Positions 23,648-35,665 of a stretch of DNA of 64,000 bases are shown here, in pieces. The stretch is from contig OV050030.1 of assembly GCA_920105625.2 (NCBI GenBank), positions 29,630,516 through 29,694,515 of the forward strand. Direction: 5' to 3'. Every line of letters starts with the position of its first letter. The stretch's first letter is position 1. The position numbers and the translations under genes are program-made. The DNA comes from Clusia tigrina (lineage: Eukaryota > Arthropoda > Insecta > Diptera > Clusiidae). The notes under the pieces are model-generated. The model was given only the letters and a program-made list of their open reading frames with translations, was not told the DNA's origin and did not search any database.

Positions 23648-24726
23648 TGCCTAAAAGCGTATCTGGGCGTAGCTAAATTCTATGCTTCGAGTACACAGTA
23701 TTCTATGCGAAGCGTTTACTAGTTTCCTTAAAGGAGCTATGGAGCTTGTACTTGTTACTCATTCTGTTGTTGCTCATGGTTATTCTTAATGTTGTTGTCT
23801 TGTTGGTTTTGTTGTCTTTCTTCTTACATGTTGCGTGTACACTATCTTTAAGCATCATTAGCTATAATTTAAATTGTACCACAAATATATTTGATATCTA
23901 TTATTGGCAACATGCTTTATACGCTGTTGTGGTTCTTGCTGGCGTCGTTGTAACCACAAAAATCTTGCATGCTTATTATCTGTGTTCTTGCGCTTGTTTT
24001 CCTTATAAATGATGTGGTCTGGATTGCCACAAAAATAGCAAAGAATTTGCTTTTCTTGTTGGCAAACATAAACAACGCACTCAACTTACGACATGGCATT
24101 ATTGCTATCCAAAACTTGAATTTCAATATTGGCGCAAGTTGGTGCCATTCTACAAATATTGGTAAAATAACTTTCAGAAAACTGGCTCATATTAATTTCA
24201 GGTATTGATGAATAACACCGTTCAAAATTGTGTGCTTCATGCTTAGAAAACCAACAACAACAACAAACAATTTGTAAAATAAGTTTATGAAAACAACATT
24301 AAATTATGAAGGCCTTTTAAACAGCTCCACAGCACATCTAAATTGAAGCGAATCATATGAAGAACCTGAAATGGATGATTTACGTAGCTGAACTTTACAG
24401 GGAAAAGGTATTCTTATAGTAAAAAGTGGGGTCTCATATTGACTAAAGTAAGAGTCCAGAACACGATTAATTTGTTAATGTGAACAATTGTGGAACCAGC
24501 AAAAGTACTTCTAATAAATTCTTCTATACAAGAGAAGTGTATATTTTTGACTATATTTAGATAGATACATAGATAGAAGTGGGATAGGCCGGCGAACCGC
24601 CGCAGAAAGAATTATCCATGCACTAATGCAAATGATGCTCATTGTGCTTTTACCCTAAAGTTAATGGATGAACAGAGGGAGTGATAGAGGAGTTGTGAAC
24701 GAGGAAGTTACGCCTTCTCTTTGTCT
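23648..24726. other. Non-coding stretch
   Basis: Two plus-strand open stretches (23746-24012, hydrophobic; 23969-24208) match nothing known and lie in T-rich DNA. No repeat family was identified. Confidence 0.4.
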
Positions 24727-24836
24727 CTTTTATCCATTTCCGGGCAATGTATCTTATCCATTCCCAGTACATCTGACCTAATTTTATCCATTTCCGGGCA
24801 ATGTATCCTGTCCATTCCCAGTACATCTGATCTATT
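24727..24836. repeat. 54-bp tandem repeat, two copies, each of two 27-bp halves
   Basis: TATCCATTTCCGGGCAATG begins at 24731 and again at 24785 (period 54). Within each unit a second TATCCATTCCCAG or GTCCATTCCCAG block makes a diverged 27-bp half-unit. Because 54 is a multiple of three, both strands stay open (minus: SDVLGMDKIHCPE). Confidence 0.8.
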
Positions 24837-24867
24837 AAATGCCTCCTTATTCCGGCAAAGGCAAAAC

Positions 24868-25645
24868 AAATATATGAGGTGTAGTAAAAAGAAATCCATT
24901 ATTTTTGCATGAAATTGAAGGCTTTATTTAGCATAGTTAGACCCGATTTATGTCAAATATGCATGGTTTTGTTCGATAACTTGTTTCCATTCTAAAGGTC
25001 GTTTCATTATGCTTCTCTCATAGAAACCCTTGTCCCTATTGGTAAAACACTGGGATAGTCAATTTTCATTAGCTTCTCTTGAGGCGAATATTTTACTAAC
25101 AAAATTATTCGCCATAGACAGGAACAGGTGGTAATCTCTTGGTGCCAAACCCAGTCTAGTAAGGTGAATGCATAATAACCTCCCAACTAAGCTCCCTGAT
25201 CTTCTGGCGAGTCACTATCGATGTGGATGGCCTGGCGTTGTCCTGATGGCATACAATTCCTCTCCTATTGGCCGTAACTGACCGCTTCTGGGCGATTGCT
25301 TCCTTCAGACGGTCCAATTTTTGACACTACAGGTCCGAATTAAGAGTTTGCCTGGAGGGTAGCAGCTCATAGTAGATGATTCCGTGCCAATTCCACCAAA
25401 CACACGTCGTAAGTCACCCACTTTTCATCACCAGTCACCATCCGCTTTAGAAATGGGTTCGATTTTGTTGCGATTCAGAAGCGATTCGCAGATGGAAATT
25501 CGGTCCAAGAGATTTTTTTCTCTAATGGGATGATGTGTTGTCACTCACTGCCTCTCATGAGTATTTCTCTAAATGTAGGTCTTAATTTGAATCCATTGAT
25601 GCTTGTGGACCTATTCGTATCTAACCTTAGTTTGGAAGACATCTA
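24868..25645 (-). pseudogene. Second mariner transposase pseudogene (DD34D type)
   Basis: Read from about 25640 downward, the motifs are LNRNKIEP, VTGDEKWVT (first catalytic Asp), NSDLYCQ-like remnants with KLDRLKEAIAQKR, CHQDNARPSTS (second Asp), then LGLAPRDYHLFLSMANNF (third Asp, reached in another frame). The C-terminus reads FASREANEN, RDKGFYERSIMKRPLEWK and QVIEQNHAYLT. Many stops and frameshifts interrupt it. All three catalytic Asp codons are still visible, but no single frame joins them. Terminal repeats could not be placed with confidence; the limits are approximate. Confidence 0.8.
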
Positions 25646-25950
25646 GAACATTTTATTATTGTCACCATGCATGATATAAATGGATATGAAAGAGTTTGTA
25701 GATTGACAGAATAGTTAAAAAGTGACCTGAGTGCTCCAGGGACAAGTGTAAATTTTGGAATCAATTAGGAATGATTGAAACTATTATGTTAATTAGATTA
25801 TTAAGTAAATTAGATTTAAATTAAACTGGTTTCTTCAAGGTAAATAATCCAACAACAGCATTTAAAAATCTTACTCAGTTAGTAATGCGAATTAATACTA
25901 ATTTAATAAAAATTATCATAGTACCACTCTGTGAATCTTCACTTCAAAGC

Positions 25951-25998
25951 ACAGGTTTTACAACACATGACAAACAAGTTGTGTGTTGTAAAACCTGT
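25951..25998. repeat. Perfect 17-bp inverted repeat (hairpin)
   Basis: ACAGGTTTTACAACACA at 25951-25967 and its exact reverse complement at 25982-25998 are separated by 14 bases. No coding context was found nearby. Confidence 0.85.
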
Positions 25999-27949
25999 CC
26001 TGTATTTTTACCTTAAGTATTCACTGAAAGACCTCCCTGAAAATTGTGAACATTGAGAAAAAAAAATGTTCAAAGACCTCTCTGAAAATTTTATGGGAAT
26101 ATAATGGAAAAATATCTAACATTCTTTGAATATCCTTCAAACAAACTCACTGAAAACGATGCGTTATTATTAGCTCGTTAAATACTGTACAAAATTGCAC
26201 ACAATTAAATTGTCATAAAAATTGCCCATACTCGTAAATGTTTCATAAACCGAACAATCAACTCAAAACTTACTGCCAACTGCAATGAAAGAGGCCGCGG
26301 CCAGTCTTAGTCTTTCCAATGTTACTAGGCAGCAAGGCAGTTAAACGCCGATCAGTATTTAAGCCATAAATAATAAAAATATAAAAGATTAATCAAGTGT
26401 GACCCATATTTAGAATAATTTCGCGCATTGCCACTGCAGCGAATTGGCATGGGAGTAGTTTGGAACGATTTCACACCAAATTTATGATTAATGAAAAATT
26501 TTGTTAATTAAGGAAAATTATAAATTGGAAAATCTCAAATTAGCAGCTGTTAAGAGTGAAGCAGAAAATGGGGAAACGATTTGTTAAATCGTAGCTTTAA
26601 GCCTCAAGTGAGAATCAATAAATTACCCAACCTAAACTTAGTTTAGAGCGTATTAAAAACTATATGAAAGCAATAAATCACAGTGGCAGACAAATAATAT
26701 CAGCGGGAAAGATCACGTGTGGGCTTTACAAATAAATTAAGAAAAAACATTGTAAAATATTCACACCACATAACAGTGCTCCGTTACATAGAATAACATT
26801 ATATGTATACATCAAATATAGAAAAATAGCCACAAAAACCAGAAAATGTGATATTGCTTTACGCGTTACTTTATAATAATCAGTGGAGCGTTTAGGGCCA
26901 TCACGTTGGCACTACGAAAAATACTCCTAAGCTTAATCGCACTCCTCTTGCTCCATTAGATATACCAGGAAAATAGATTATGATGCTTAACACAGACCCC
27001 ATAATGTGTATGACCTGAAAATATTTGAAGTTTTTAAGCTTTCGTATGCCAACAGATCAGCTGCTCTACAGTGAAAACCTTTCGGCACAAAGCCATAAGT
27101 GAAGTAGGGAGGGGAAATCTTCAAAAAGACACGAGGAGGTACGCACCACGCAAGAGTCTGAGCTTTTTATTCACTAAAACCACCTCCGTAACCTAACAGT
27201 TCGCTAAGCCTCAAAGGCCTGATAGCGATTTAGGAAGGGTATACAAAGATATACAAAGAGAACTAATCACGGTTAGAAAGAAAAATAGTATGGTCACTTG
27301 AACATTTGATTGAATTTGTGTTTACCCGGCCACCACTTAGTTACTGTCATTCAAGATGATTTTAATGAATTCTCATACAATCCCAAAACACTCCAATTGA
27401 CTAATTCAAACTAGAAGACAGAAGATGTCCATTCCATCCATAGTTGACAAGGGAAATGAAGGTGCGGATCTAGGTGAGGATTTCTATATTTAGAAAAGGC
27501 TAAATGCAACTTGAAGTAAGGGAAGTGTTTTCAGTGAGAACAACTGCGTAGACAAAGATAAAATACTTTCCACGTCAATGAAAAGTGAGACGTGCCTGAA
27601 GGGGAATTCAGAGATCGGAACAGGTTCCCGTTGTATGTCTCATTAATACCTTAAAGATGTCTCATCCGACCTTCGCTACGGGTGATTACTTAGTAGTTAA
27701 TGCTGGGTAGAAAGTAAGCTAGAATATTCCAGACAATATTTGCTTAAATGAGGTTCAGATAATAAAAATCACTTTGTAGAAAGACACAAACTTTGCAAAT
27801 AAAAAGAACAAATATTATTATAATTTTGTTTATAAAAACTCGGCGAAATTTTTCAACTTCAAATGCCGAATTGCTTAGAGAGAGGCCTGATTTCGAAGAA
27901 AATTGTGGTCTCAAACCTAATAGTTTGCCGTAATTACAATGCAAAAATA
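25999..27949. other. Non-coding stretch
   Basis: No gene or known element. A short diverged repeat (GACCTCYCTGAAAATT) occurs near 26030 and 26077. Confidence 0.45.
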
Positions 27950-28376
27950 ACTAACCATCATCTCAATAAACCAAGACTAGCAACCTTATAGCTATCTACA
28001 CCGGTCATTGGACTATCGGCATACACGCTAAAACAATAGGCATTCCGTTGAATGCTCATTGCAGGAGCTGTAAAGATCCACAGGAGAAAGAAACAGTTGT
28101 CCACTTTCTTTGGGTGGCACAGCCCAGCTCGCTTGAGACTCAAATATTTCGGAAGTCCTTTTCTGTAAAGTCTAGGGCATTGCTCTAGCTTAAAACTTTC
28201 AGACCTATGCTATATAAATTTGTTAGCAACTGCAGCTGGTTGCAAATGTTAAAAAAGTATATTACCATTGTTTTTAGGCACGCGGGGACATGGCAACAAA
28301 ATGGCACTATTGCTAATTGAGCCGACCCGAGGTCGCCAGCCATTTTACCTACCTACCTGCCTACCTTGACGCAATT
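27950..28376 (+). mobile_element. 3' end of an (ACCT)-tailed LOA/I-like retrotransposon
   Basis: Across frameshifts it encodes TGHWTIGIHAKTIGIPLNA, then HCRSCKDPQEKETVVHFL, the zinc knuckle C-terminus also present at 10414-10734. The 3' untranslated part matches 6928-7104 closely and ends at 28346-28371 in ACCTACCTACCTGCCTACCT. It is a 5'-truncated dead copy and the best reference in the window for this family's tail. Confidence 0.83.
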
Positions 28377-28429
28377 AAATTGGCAATAATTAAGAAAAGC
28401 GGTTGGTATTATAATTTGGGGATATTATT

Positions 28430-28785
28430 ATAAACAGGATAAAAGAACACCGCGACCTAAGAGATCTATTGTGCAGCCTCGTAACCATCTAAAACAATTC
28501 TAGACTATTTATAAATCTCGTAATGGCTGTGGGCTTAATTTTAACTAGGTGATTTGGAGATAAGAACCCACTGCCTACGTAGTTATGTCTGCGTCTTGCC
28601 ACCGCTGGGCAAGTGCATAAAATGTGTTCTGCTGTTTCGTCTTTTACCACGCGTATTTTTATATTTGGGGATATACTCGTATATACCGGTCTAAGAGAAA
28701 CTGTAGAGGAGACTAGTTTAAATTTTCTCACAGAATGGGTTCTAAAACTGTCCGAATAATTTATACGTCCCATCATCATTTATAG
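28430..28785 (-). mobile_element. 3' fragment of a (TAA)-type LOA/I-like retrotransposon
   Basis: The minus strand encodes AEHILCTCPAVARRRHN, LSPNHLVKIKPTAITRF and a stop. This is near-identical to the C-terminus at 60326-60799, and the untranslated part (ACACCGCGACCTAAGAGATC) matches 60285-60310. Its knuckle has lost the CRLC half seen in the longer copy, because about 50 bases are missing. It is a dead 5'-truncated copy. Confidence 0.8.
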
Positions 28786-30019
28786 TTTCCCATGAGCTCA
28801 GTTGATGTAGAAAGACTCATCCGAGATGTAATTATTTGATTTTGAGTTCAGATGTGTATATTATTCCAATATTAACAGCGTCTTAAACTTTATGTCAAGC
28901 TCAGGATAGCTTGTTGAATGCTGGGTTTAGATTGTATCACAATATTTATTCCGGAAAGTATTCCTAGCCTACAATAATATCTTCCAATCGACATTAAATT
29001 AAACGAGAATCTGTCTAAAATAGATTGAGTTTCACCCAAGTCGAAATTGAGTACTGCCATATATCTTTATATAGATAAGGATTTGAAGCTCAAAACTATA
29101 AAATATAATAAATTTAATCTCCAATCACTACTTGTATTTTTGTCCCACTTTTATATGGGATTTAATTACTGTACCCAAACAACTTAATCCGCATAGATTC
29201 AATGCTGACTACTCTAACCCGAAAATAACTCATTTTTATCGCTTCGGAGATTAATGCAGACGAGTAAATGCGGGTAGACGCCAAAGAACTTTTGAAGTTT
29301 ATATGTCAGTGTTTCTTGTTTCTATGTTTGTTTGTTTGTGATCTTTTCATTTAATTATGAATTTCACTTTGATATTAATGCCAACTGTCAGTCAGTCGGC
29401 GGGTCCGGTCGTACGAGTACGTATAACCAGAAGCCTTAGTGTCACCCAAATGTCAGTTTCAGCACTAGGCCACGTTAAGTGGCATTTTAAAAGCCGGTTA
29501 TACAAACGGAAATTTCTCATTGCAGTCGTATGCATGCTTAGGCCGGACATGGTTAGTTCGTGTATCACTTGAGCAGGCACAGAGTTCAGGGGTGGAGTTT
29601 GGTGCCTTCATGGGTCAAAACAACGTAAATTTAAGCGTTAAAAGCCAGCAAAAGTAAAAGTGAAAACAAACAATTATGCTTACAAAAAATAATTTGGCAA
29701 TGATGACTTCGCGTGATGTAGTTTTTTTTTTTGGATTTTTTTGGTGGAGATTTTGCAAGAAGTGATCCATCTACTGAGGCGTAGTGCGAAACGGAAATTT
29801 CACTCATCAAAGGAAAACAAGTGAACAACTTTTAATGACACAAAATATCGTGTTCGTCACTCATATTTATTTTATTCATGTTTTGTATGTGGTGGTAAAT
29901 GGACTTCTGCCACTTCTTGCTAATGGTGTTTAATGCGCTGAAATATTTCCAAATTATGGCTTCACTATATAATCCCTCATTTTACCAGATGCTGTTAGGA
30001 AGCTCACAAAAGTATGTAG
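28786..30019. other. Non-coding stretch
   Basis: No gene recognised. A somewhat GC-richer block at 29390-29590 is open on both strands without known domains. Confidence 0.4.
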
Positions 30020-32200
30020 ATGTGGATGTTGAAATTTTCTCGTTGGAAATCGAACGGTAGTAAACTTCAAGTAAATGCGGGGATAAGAATACGTTTACCT
30101 CGTGTTATTCCAGTCAAAACCTCACAATCGATAGCATTATTATGCAGGACCTTTATAAGCATTCTTGTACCATTAACCAGAGCTTTCTTTCGATTAAATT
30201 TCTTATCAAGAGAACTGTGCAAATTAACTTTCAATGTCAATTTATGTGGTGGTATACCACTGACATTCAAAGAATTTAAAAATTCCACAGGATTATTATT
30301 GACTTCCGCATCATTATCTCAACTTATGCTTATGCTTTCCGCAATATTCCCAAACACATCATCCATTATATTCCTTTCATTTCCAACTAAGTATTGCGGT
30401 ATTTCGATCACATTTCGACGAAACTCTGAGAATTCTCTTGCCTCTCCATTACCGATACTTTTCACAAATTCAACAAATTCGTTTTCCTCTGGCATGGCTC
30501 TCATATTTTGGGTGAGGGTCTGTTAGACTTGAAAAATGTTTTATTATAAAAGATGCTACACGTTCGAATGTACAAAAGCAAGCGAAGTATAAAACGGAAG
30601 AAAGAGAAGAAGGAATAATATTAATTCAGACGAGTAAAAGAATTGACAATTGTAAGTTGCAAAAGAGGGTTTCAGGTTGCATTTCAACAGGGTCACATGA
30701 TGGAACGAAGCAAACTCCTCCCAAATAGTAGCACAATTTTCAATTAATGTGGAACCTATACCATGTGGGTCAAATCTCCAGATAACAAACACAGTTTATT
30801 TTTATTGTGATCGTCTGGACACAAATCTTGCAAGAACTTATGTATGACTTTCAATATTAAAAGAGATCACATAGAAATGTCATCGATAACAATTAACGAT
30901 GATGACATTATATACCTGGCATAATCACTATGTACGGAAATGCTTGGTACTCATATTTCTAAAATTGGTATTGGTAACTTAAAAGATTGGAGTTTTTGCT
31001 TTTTGCCACCAACTGAAAGAGCATCAGCGATACCACTGACGGCAGTTGCTATACATGTAAGATTGACTGCATTTAACCAATGAATAAGGGTAGTTTGGAC
31101 AGAAGTTTTTACACAACCTGCATGACGGTCAAACAAAATACATTTGAGACAGTAGCATGAAAATGGACTTCACGATTGACACCTTGAATGTCACGCCGTT
31201 CTTGATTAGCACTGTCGTATTGTTCATTATATATGAACTGTTCTTTCGCTGGATCAAAATCATTTACTATCGCCATTGATTTACATGTCATATTGACTAA
31301 TCAAGACTTTTTAATATCCAATAAAGTTCAATTAAATGAAATTGCTTGACTGTAATTTCTTAAAAAATTTTCCTTCATGTCTCTTTTAAATTGCTCCCAC
31401 AACGGATTTCCCGTTCCATTCAATACACAAATAAGAGCAAACAGATGATGCGTTTGCGATGGGAAATTAAATTTCTTTGCTTCATTGAAACATTCACGTC
31501 ATTCGGTATCATTCGATTCAATACCGCGAGCATGACATGCTCAACAAATGTATTGTATAGTACACTATTCTAAGTCTTAACTTCATCAAATGATTTTAGA
31601 CGCCACAATGAAAGAGTTCAATGTTTTCCGGGGAGACTACATAAATATGTAGTATGTCTTTATCACCACCTCTCTGTCGCGTCTTCCATCTCTTTATCTC
31701 TTTATCAATCCAAGCAAAGTATATAGGAATTTCAGTGTATTTGTACGTATTGGCCAATATATCCTTTTCAATTAAAAAAAGCCCGAAAGTTTGGTACGTT
31801 TGATATTCTCAGCAATATGATATTCTTGGCCAAAATAAATACAAAGCCTGATACTGAGGTAAATGAATATCAAGACGAAAAATAAAATCCGATTGATGGT
31901 GCATCTGCATGTCGAGAATTCGCCCCACATTGCTTCAGTGGATCCCATATACCGACCATTCAAAATATTTTGAATCTGGGCTATGACAACATTTTCTGCC
32001 CCTACTTCAACAATTGCACTATCATACCCTTTATATATGAATTTCTGAATGTATTTCACACTCTTAAGAATAGTGCAAATCTGCACATTTATATGGTAAT
32101 TAAATTTCGCTAGTATATATGGGTTAAATGGCACCACATAATGTGAATCGTGTATGGGGCGTTTAATACTCACATCCATACGTACATAAATATTCACATA
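30020..32200 (-). mobile_element. Helitron Rep-helicase remnant
   Basis: Reading from 32200 downward, first comes the C-terminal part of the rolling-circle Rep domain (HYVVPFNPYI, FNYHINVQIC, SVKYIQKFIYKGYD). Next are linker blocks (STEAMWGEF, TEIPIYFAW, NSVLYNTFVEHVM, WNGKSVVGA), then the helicase Walker A region (RHAGCVKTSVQTTLIHWLNA), and finally the C-terminal helicase block (SGIPPHKLTLKVN, ALVNGTRMLIKVLHN, LTGITRGKRILIP). Helitrons transpose by rolling-circle replication using paired Tyr residues. Here the second Tyr of the YxxxY pair is Phe (codon 32039-32041), and the Gly before Lys-Thr in Walker A is Val (31110-31112). Stops and frameshifts are frequent. The HUH part upstream and both termini are not seen. 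Confidence 0.8.
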
Positions 32201-32699
32201 CAAAACACAATCGTTGAAGCAAACGGTATTTACATATATATTGTTATATTTACGTTGTATATTGTCTTTGGTTGAAGTCCCCAAGGCAGCAATTGTATGA
32301 CTTTGTGAGCACATCAAATGTAAGGAAATTTGTTTGTGTATAAGTACCATCTACACTCGGAGACCTTTCGAATCCGTTTATTTTCCACTCTGTAAAGTGT
32401 ACGAAAAGAAAGACGCTTAGCCTTTTATTATATAAATGAGTATTATAAGCATAAAAAAGGGATTATAAACCAAAAACACATTTTGTGAGTAACGAAATAT
32501 TCTGGAAAATTTTCTGATACTTTAAAGAATATGCTGCAACAAATATTATTCATATATATCTCTGAATTCATTAAAGAGACATGCAATTTTATCTTGCGAA
32601 AAGCAATCTCCCCTATAGTACGAGTACCAATTTCTTATAATTGACTTCTTTTTCACTATATGATTTTATTATTATATAATTTGTGCTGAAAATATCATT
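32201..32699. other. Flank of the Helitron remnant with a segment repeated elsewhere
   Basis: The minus strand stays open to 32350, but I see no Helitron similarity upstream of about 32200. Bases 32186-32278 (minus) resemble 44891-45004 (plus) in both sequence and reading frame. The remainder is AT-rich without recognised features. Confidence 0.4.
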
Positions 32700-33060
32700 T
32701 AATAGCCATGCTAATGGAATCCCGGTTACCTGGTTTAATATTAAATTACTCACCAATCGTATCCCGCTTGTATGGTCCCTTCAATATTCATCTAAACAAT
32801 ATTTTATTGAATATCTTCTTAAGCTCCACCACACGCTTCTTAATAGAACAACTTATTTAAAGATTGTTATCAAATGGCCATATAATTGCCATGCTAATGG
32901 CATCCCGTTTACCCGGTTTAATGTTAAATTACTCACCAATCGAATCCCGCTTGTATGGTCCCTTCAATATTCATCTAAACAATATTTTATTGAATATCTT
33001 CTTAAGTTCCACCACACACTTCATTATAGAACAATAAGATTGTAATCAAAGTGGCCATAT
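32700..33060. repeat. 183-bp tandem duplication, two full copies plus a degenerate third start
   Basis: GCCATGCTAATGG begins at 32705 and at 32888 (period 183). The copies are about 93 percent alike by eye, including CTCACCAATCG and CTTCAATATTCATCTAAAC. After the second copy, TGGCCATAT is followed by a decayed restart at about 33049. The period is a multiple of three, so the plus strand is open across both copies (RIPLVWSLQYSSKQY twice). It looks satellite-like; no protein family is recognised. Confidence 0.8.
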
Positions 33061-34180
33061 ATTCACATGGTAACGTGAATATTCTGGAGTTCAATGCCAT
33101 TGAATTGTTAAAATTTACGATTACACCCACACATAAAACACTGTAGGCGTTTTATTTATTTTTATTCTTTTTTCGACTTTCTACAAAGATTTTCATCAAT
33201 AAGTATAAGAAAAGCATAATTTTTTATTAACGCTAAATTCTTGTGTTATTGATGAAGTAGATAAATAACATCTTCCAATTCATCTGTCGCAAGAGTCTCT
33301 CAATAGAGACAACAATGACTGATTTTATGTTGAGGATTTTCCTCTGCAATCACACCTTTCCGTCTGTCAATTATTGCTTTGGCTCCATAGCTACGTCACT
33401 AAATATCTACGAGTGTGTAAATAATTTGAAAAATTTCTTCAGTTTACAGCTTTAAATCGAAGCATACTCGTAACTGATTGAATTCTTATCAATGTATCGA
33501 GCATTAGCGACGGGCAATCCAGCAAGAACTGTGTATTCGTTCAACTAAGAACAAACGAATAATAAACATTTTATTAGTTCCAGTTTTCAATATCATTCTC
33601 TGTGAAACTGTGCTAACCAAAGCAAGCGTTTGTAGAATATATTTTATGGATCTCTGTTAGTATGTAGATAATACAATCTTTAGCACATATTTTGACTAGT
33701 TTTTCAATAGGTGCAAACATCTGTAAATGGGTTTTACGATATAAACAAATCCATTTAATCAATTTATCCTTGACTGAATATTTTAAATACGTGTTGGGGT
33801 GAAAGTACTAATGAGCAGGGTTGTAGTCGCAGTGGGTGTTGGAATCGGTATTGGAGTCGAAGTCACAGAGTTGCAGAGGCACGGAGTCATGGAGCCGCTT
33901 ATTTTGGATAGAGTCAGAATATTTTTAACCACTCTGTATACAATATTTACAGTCTCCAAGTATAAAATTGAACTGAAGAAATAGCATCTTCATACACATA
34001 TTTGTGTACATAGAGACATAATTATTTAGTTTGTTAAAATTATTGGTAATTAGACGAATTAAATAATATTGAATGAATTGGATTTGTATTCCTCCGATTA
34101 TTTTACGCATTAGTTACTCTATGTTCTCATTAGGAATGTTCAAATTTATTTCAGGACTTAGTATAATTAAAGTTCATTTC
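33061..34180. other. AT-rich non-coding stretch with a short (GGAGTC)-like array
   Basis: At 33816-33895 imperfect GTTGGAATCGGTATTGGAGTC units precede the clearer GGAGTT arrays beyond 34181. Nothing else is recognised. Confidence 0.45.
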
Positions 34181-34225
34181 AGAGTTGGAGTTGGAGTTAG
34201 AGTTGGAGATAGAGTTGGAGTTAAG
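34181..34225. repeat. (GGAGTT)n array, left part
   Basis: About seven units of AGAGTT/GGAGTT stop where retrotransposon 3' sequence begins. The array resumes at 35571 on the other side of the insertion. Confidence 0.75.
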
Positions 34226-35570
34226 TTCGGTTAGGTTATCGTGGTAGCCGGTCTACAGACCAACTCACTCAGACTACCATGGGTCCATTGTGATATCAGC
34301 GTGTAACAACGCACCTCTGATTTACTCGTCAAACCATTTCGCAGCCTTAATAAAGCGCAGGATTTGTTTGACCTTCGCGCCACAAAACTTCTGTAAGAGA
34401 GTTAAGAGCGTATTTGCCTAAAAAGCCCGATCTGCTTCTAGCCAGAGCAGCGCACCTACAGAAGAGATGTTCCACAGTCTCATCTTCCTCCTCATCCCCA
34501 CAGCTTCTGCAGTATTCATGAGAGAATACTCCCAGCCTGAGAGCATATCCACCGAATAGCCAATGACCAGTTATACAAGCCACGCCCTTAGAGATATCTT
34601 CTCTCGACAGGGCAAGCAAGTCTCTAGATTTCCTCCTATTAAGCTCCGGCCATATTAGCCTGGTCGTGAAACAAGTGCCCTCGTGTGCCCAAGACCCATT
34701 GGCCTTAAGCTCGAACCTCTCCTTCAGCATCAGTTTACAGGTGGCAATTGGCATTCCAACCTCACATCTGTCCGTGCATAAATGAAGGTTGGTGCCCCGT
34801 CTGGCTAACTCATCAGCCCTATAGTTCCCATCAATATTCCTATGTTAGGCGTACCCTAAAAATGGTATTGATATTATTTAAGGCTGCCCGGCAGTCCTGA
34901 GCAACCTTTCAGTGCCACCGAGTTCATTGACTTGATGGCCGCCTGGCATTCCGAGTAGATATTTATAATATTCTTTGTTACAACGTGTCTACTTAAGTAG
35001 ACTGCTATCTCCTTTATGGCTAGGACTTCTGCTTGATAAACACTGCAGTGGTCTGGGAGACGGAACGAAAGTTCCCGACCCAGTTCTTTTGAGAAAACTC
35101 CAAAACCGACTCTATCGTCAAGCTTGGATCCGTCGGTGTAGAAATTCAGTTCCCCCCTTCACCATGGCAAGAGTTTTTGCCACTGTCTTCCAGACGGAAT
35201 ATGTGTCTGGAAGTACCTATCAAAGTTGAGATTAGATAGACTGGTCAATGTGTTGTATAAAACTACTCCAGGTATGCACGATAGTCGAGTGACCAATCTG
35301 CCGCTCATGCCATAACGCCGTACATTTCAGCCTTAGTGCTAATGCGGCGGCCACTTGTTTCCCTACCAGCTCTAATGTAGGTAGGTTGAGTATCACTTCT
35401 AATGCTTTAGTTGGAGTGGTCCGCAAAACACCAGAGATGCACAGAAAAGTCGTTCTTTGGACCTTGCTCAGAAGCTTAAAATAGCTATGTTTCTGAGCGG
35501 CTGGCCACCATACCAGTATTCCATATAACACTATAAGTCTGGCCACCGAAATGTACAGCCAGTGGATAAG
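34226..35570 (-). mobile_element. LOA/I-like retrotransposon inserted in a GGAGTT array
   Basis: From 35570 downward the coding order is: end of the RT region (LIHWLYISVARLIVLYGI, VQRTTFLCISGVLRTTPTKA), a broken RNase H (VYQAEVLAIKE-like, then a SDCQAAIKSM-like block) at about 35230-34900, and the C-terminal region. The latter has SREDISKGVACITGHW, a complete zinc knuckle (CRSCGDEEEDETVEHLFC) and WREGQTNPALY before the stop at 34347. The 3' untranslated part is at 34226-34346. The 35232-35684 reading frame runs past the element into the simple repeat (SPTPTTTP-like), showing the junction. It is 5'-truncated. Confidence 0.85.
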
Positions 35571-35665
35571 AGTGGGAGTTAGAGATGTAGTCGGAGTTGT
35601 AGTCGGAGTTGAAGGCGTGTTAAGGAACATTTTAGTGCTGGGACTCGGAGTTGGAATTGGAAACA
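35571..35665. repeat. (GGAGTT/GGAGTC)n array, right part
   Basis: Imperfect GGAGTTGTAGTC units, interrupted at 35610-35640, form the continuation of the array at 34181-34225. Confidence 0.7.

Noticed and set aside
23746..24012. Hydrophobic 88-codon open stretch suggesting a membrane protein
   Set aside because: T-rich DNA yields Leu/Val/Ile by chance; no supporting promoter, splice or homology signal.
32683..33045. 120-codon open stretch as a possible repeated-domain protein
   Set aside because: The frame is open because a 183-bp repeat unit is a multiple of three; no ATG-led homologous protein is recognised.
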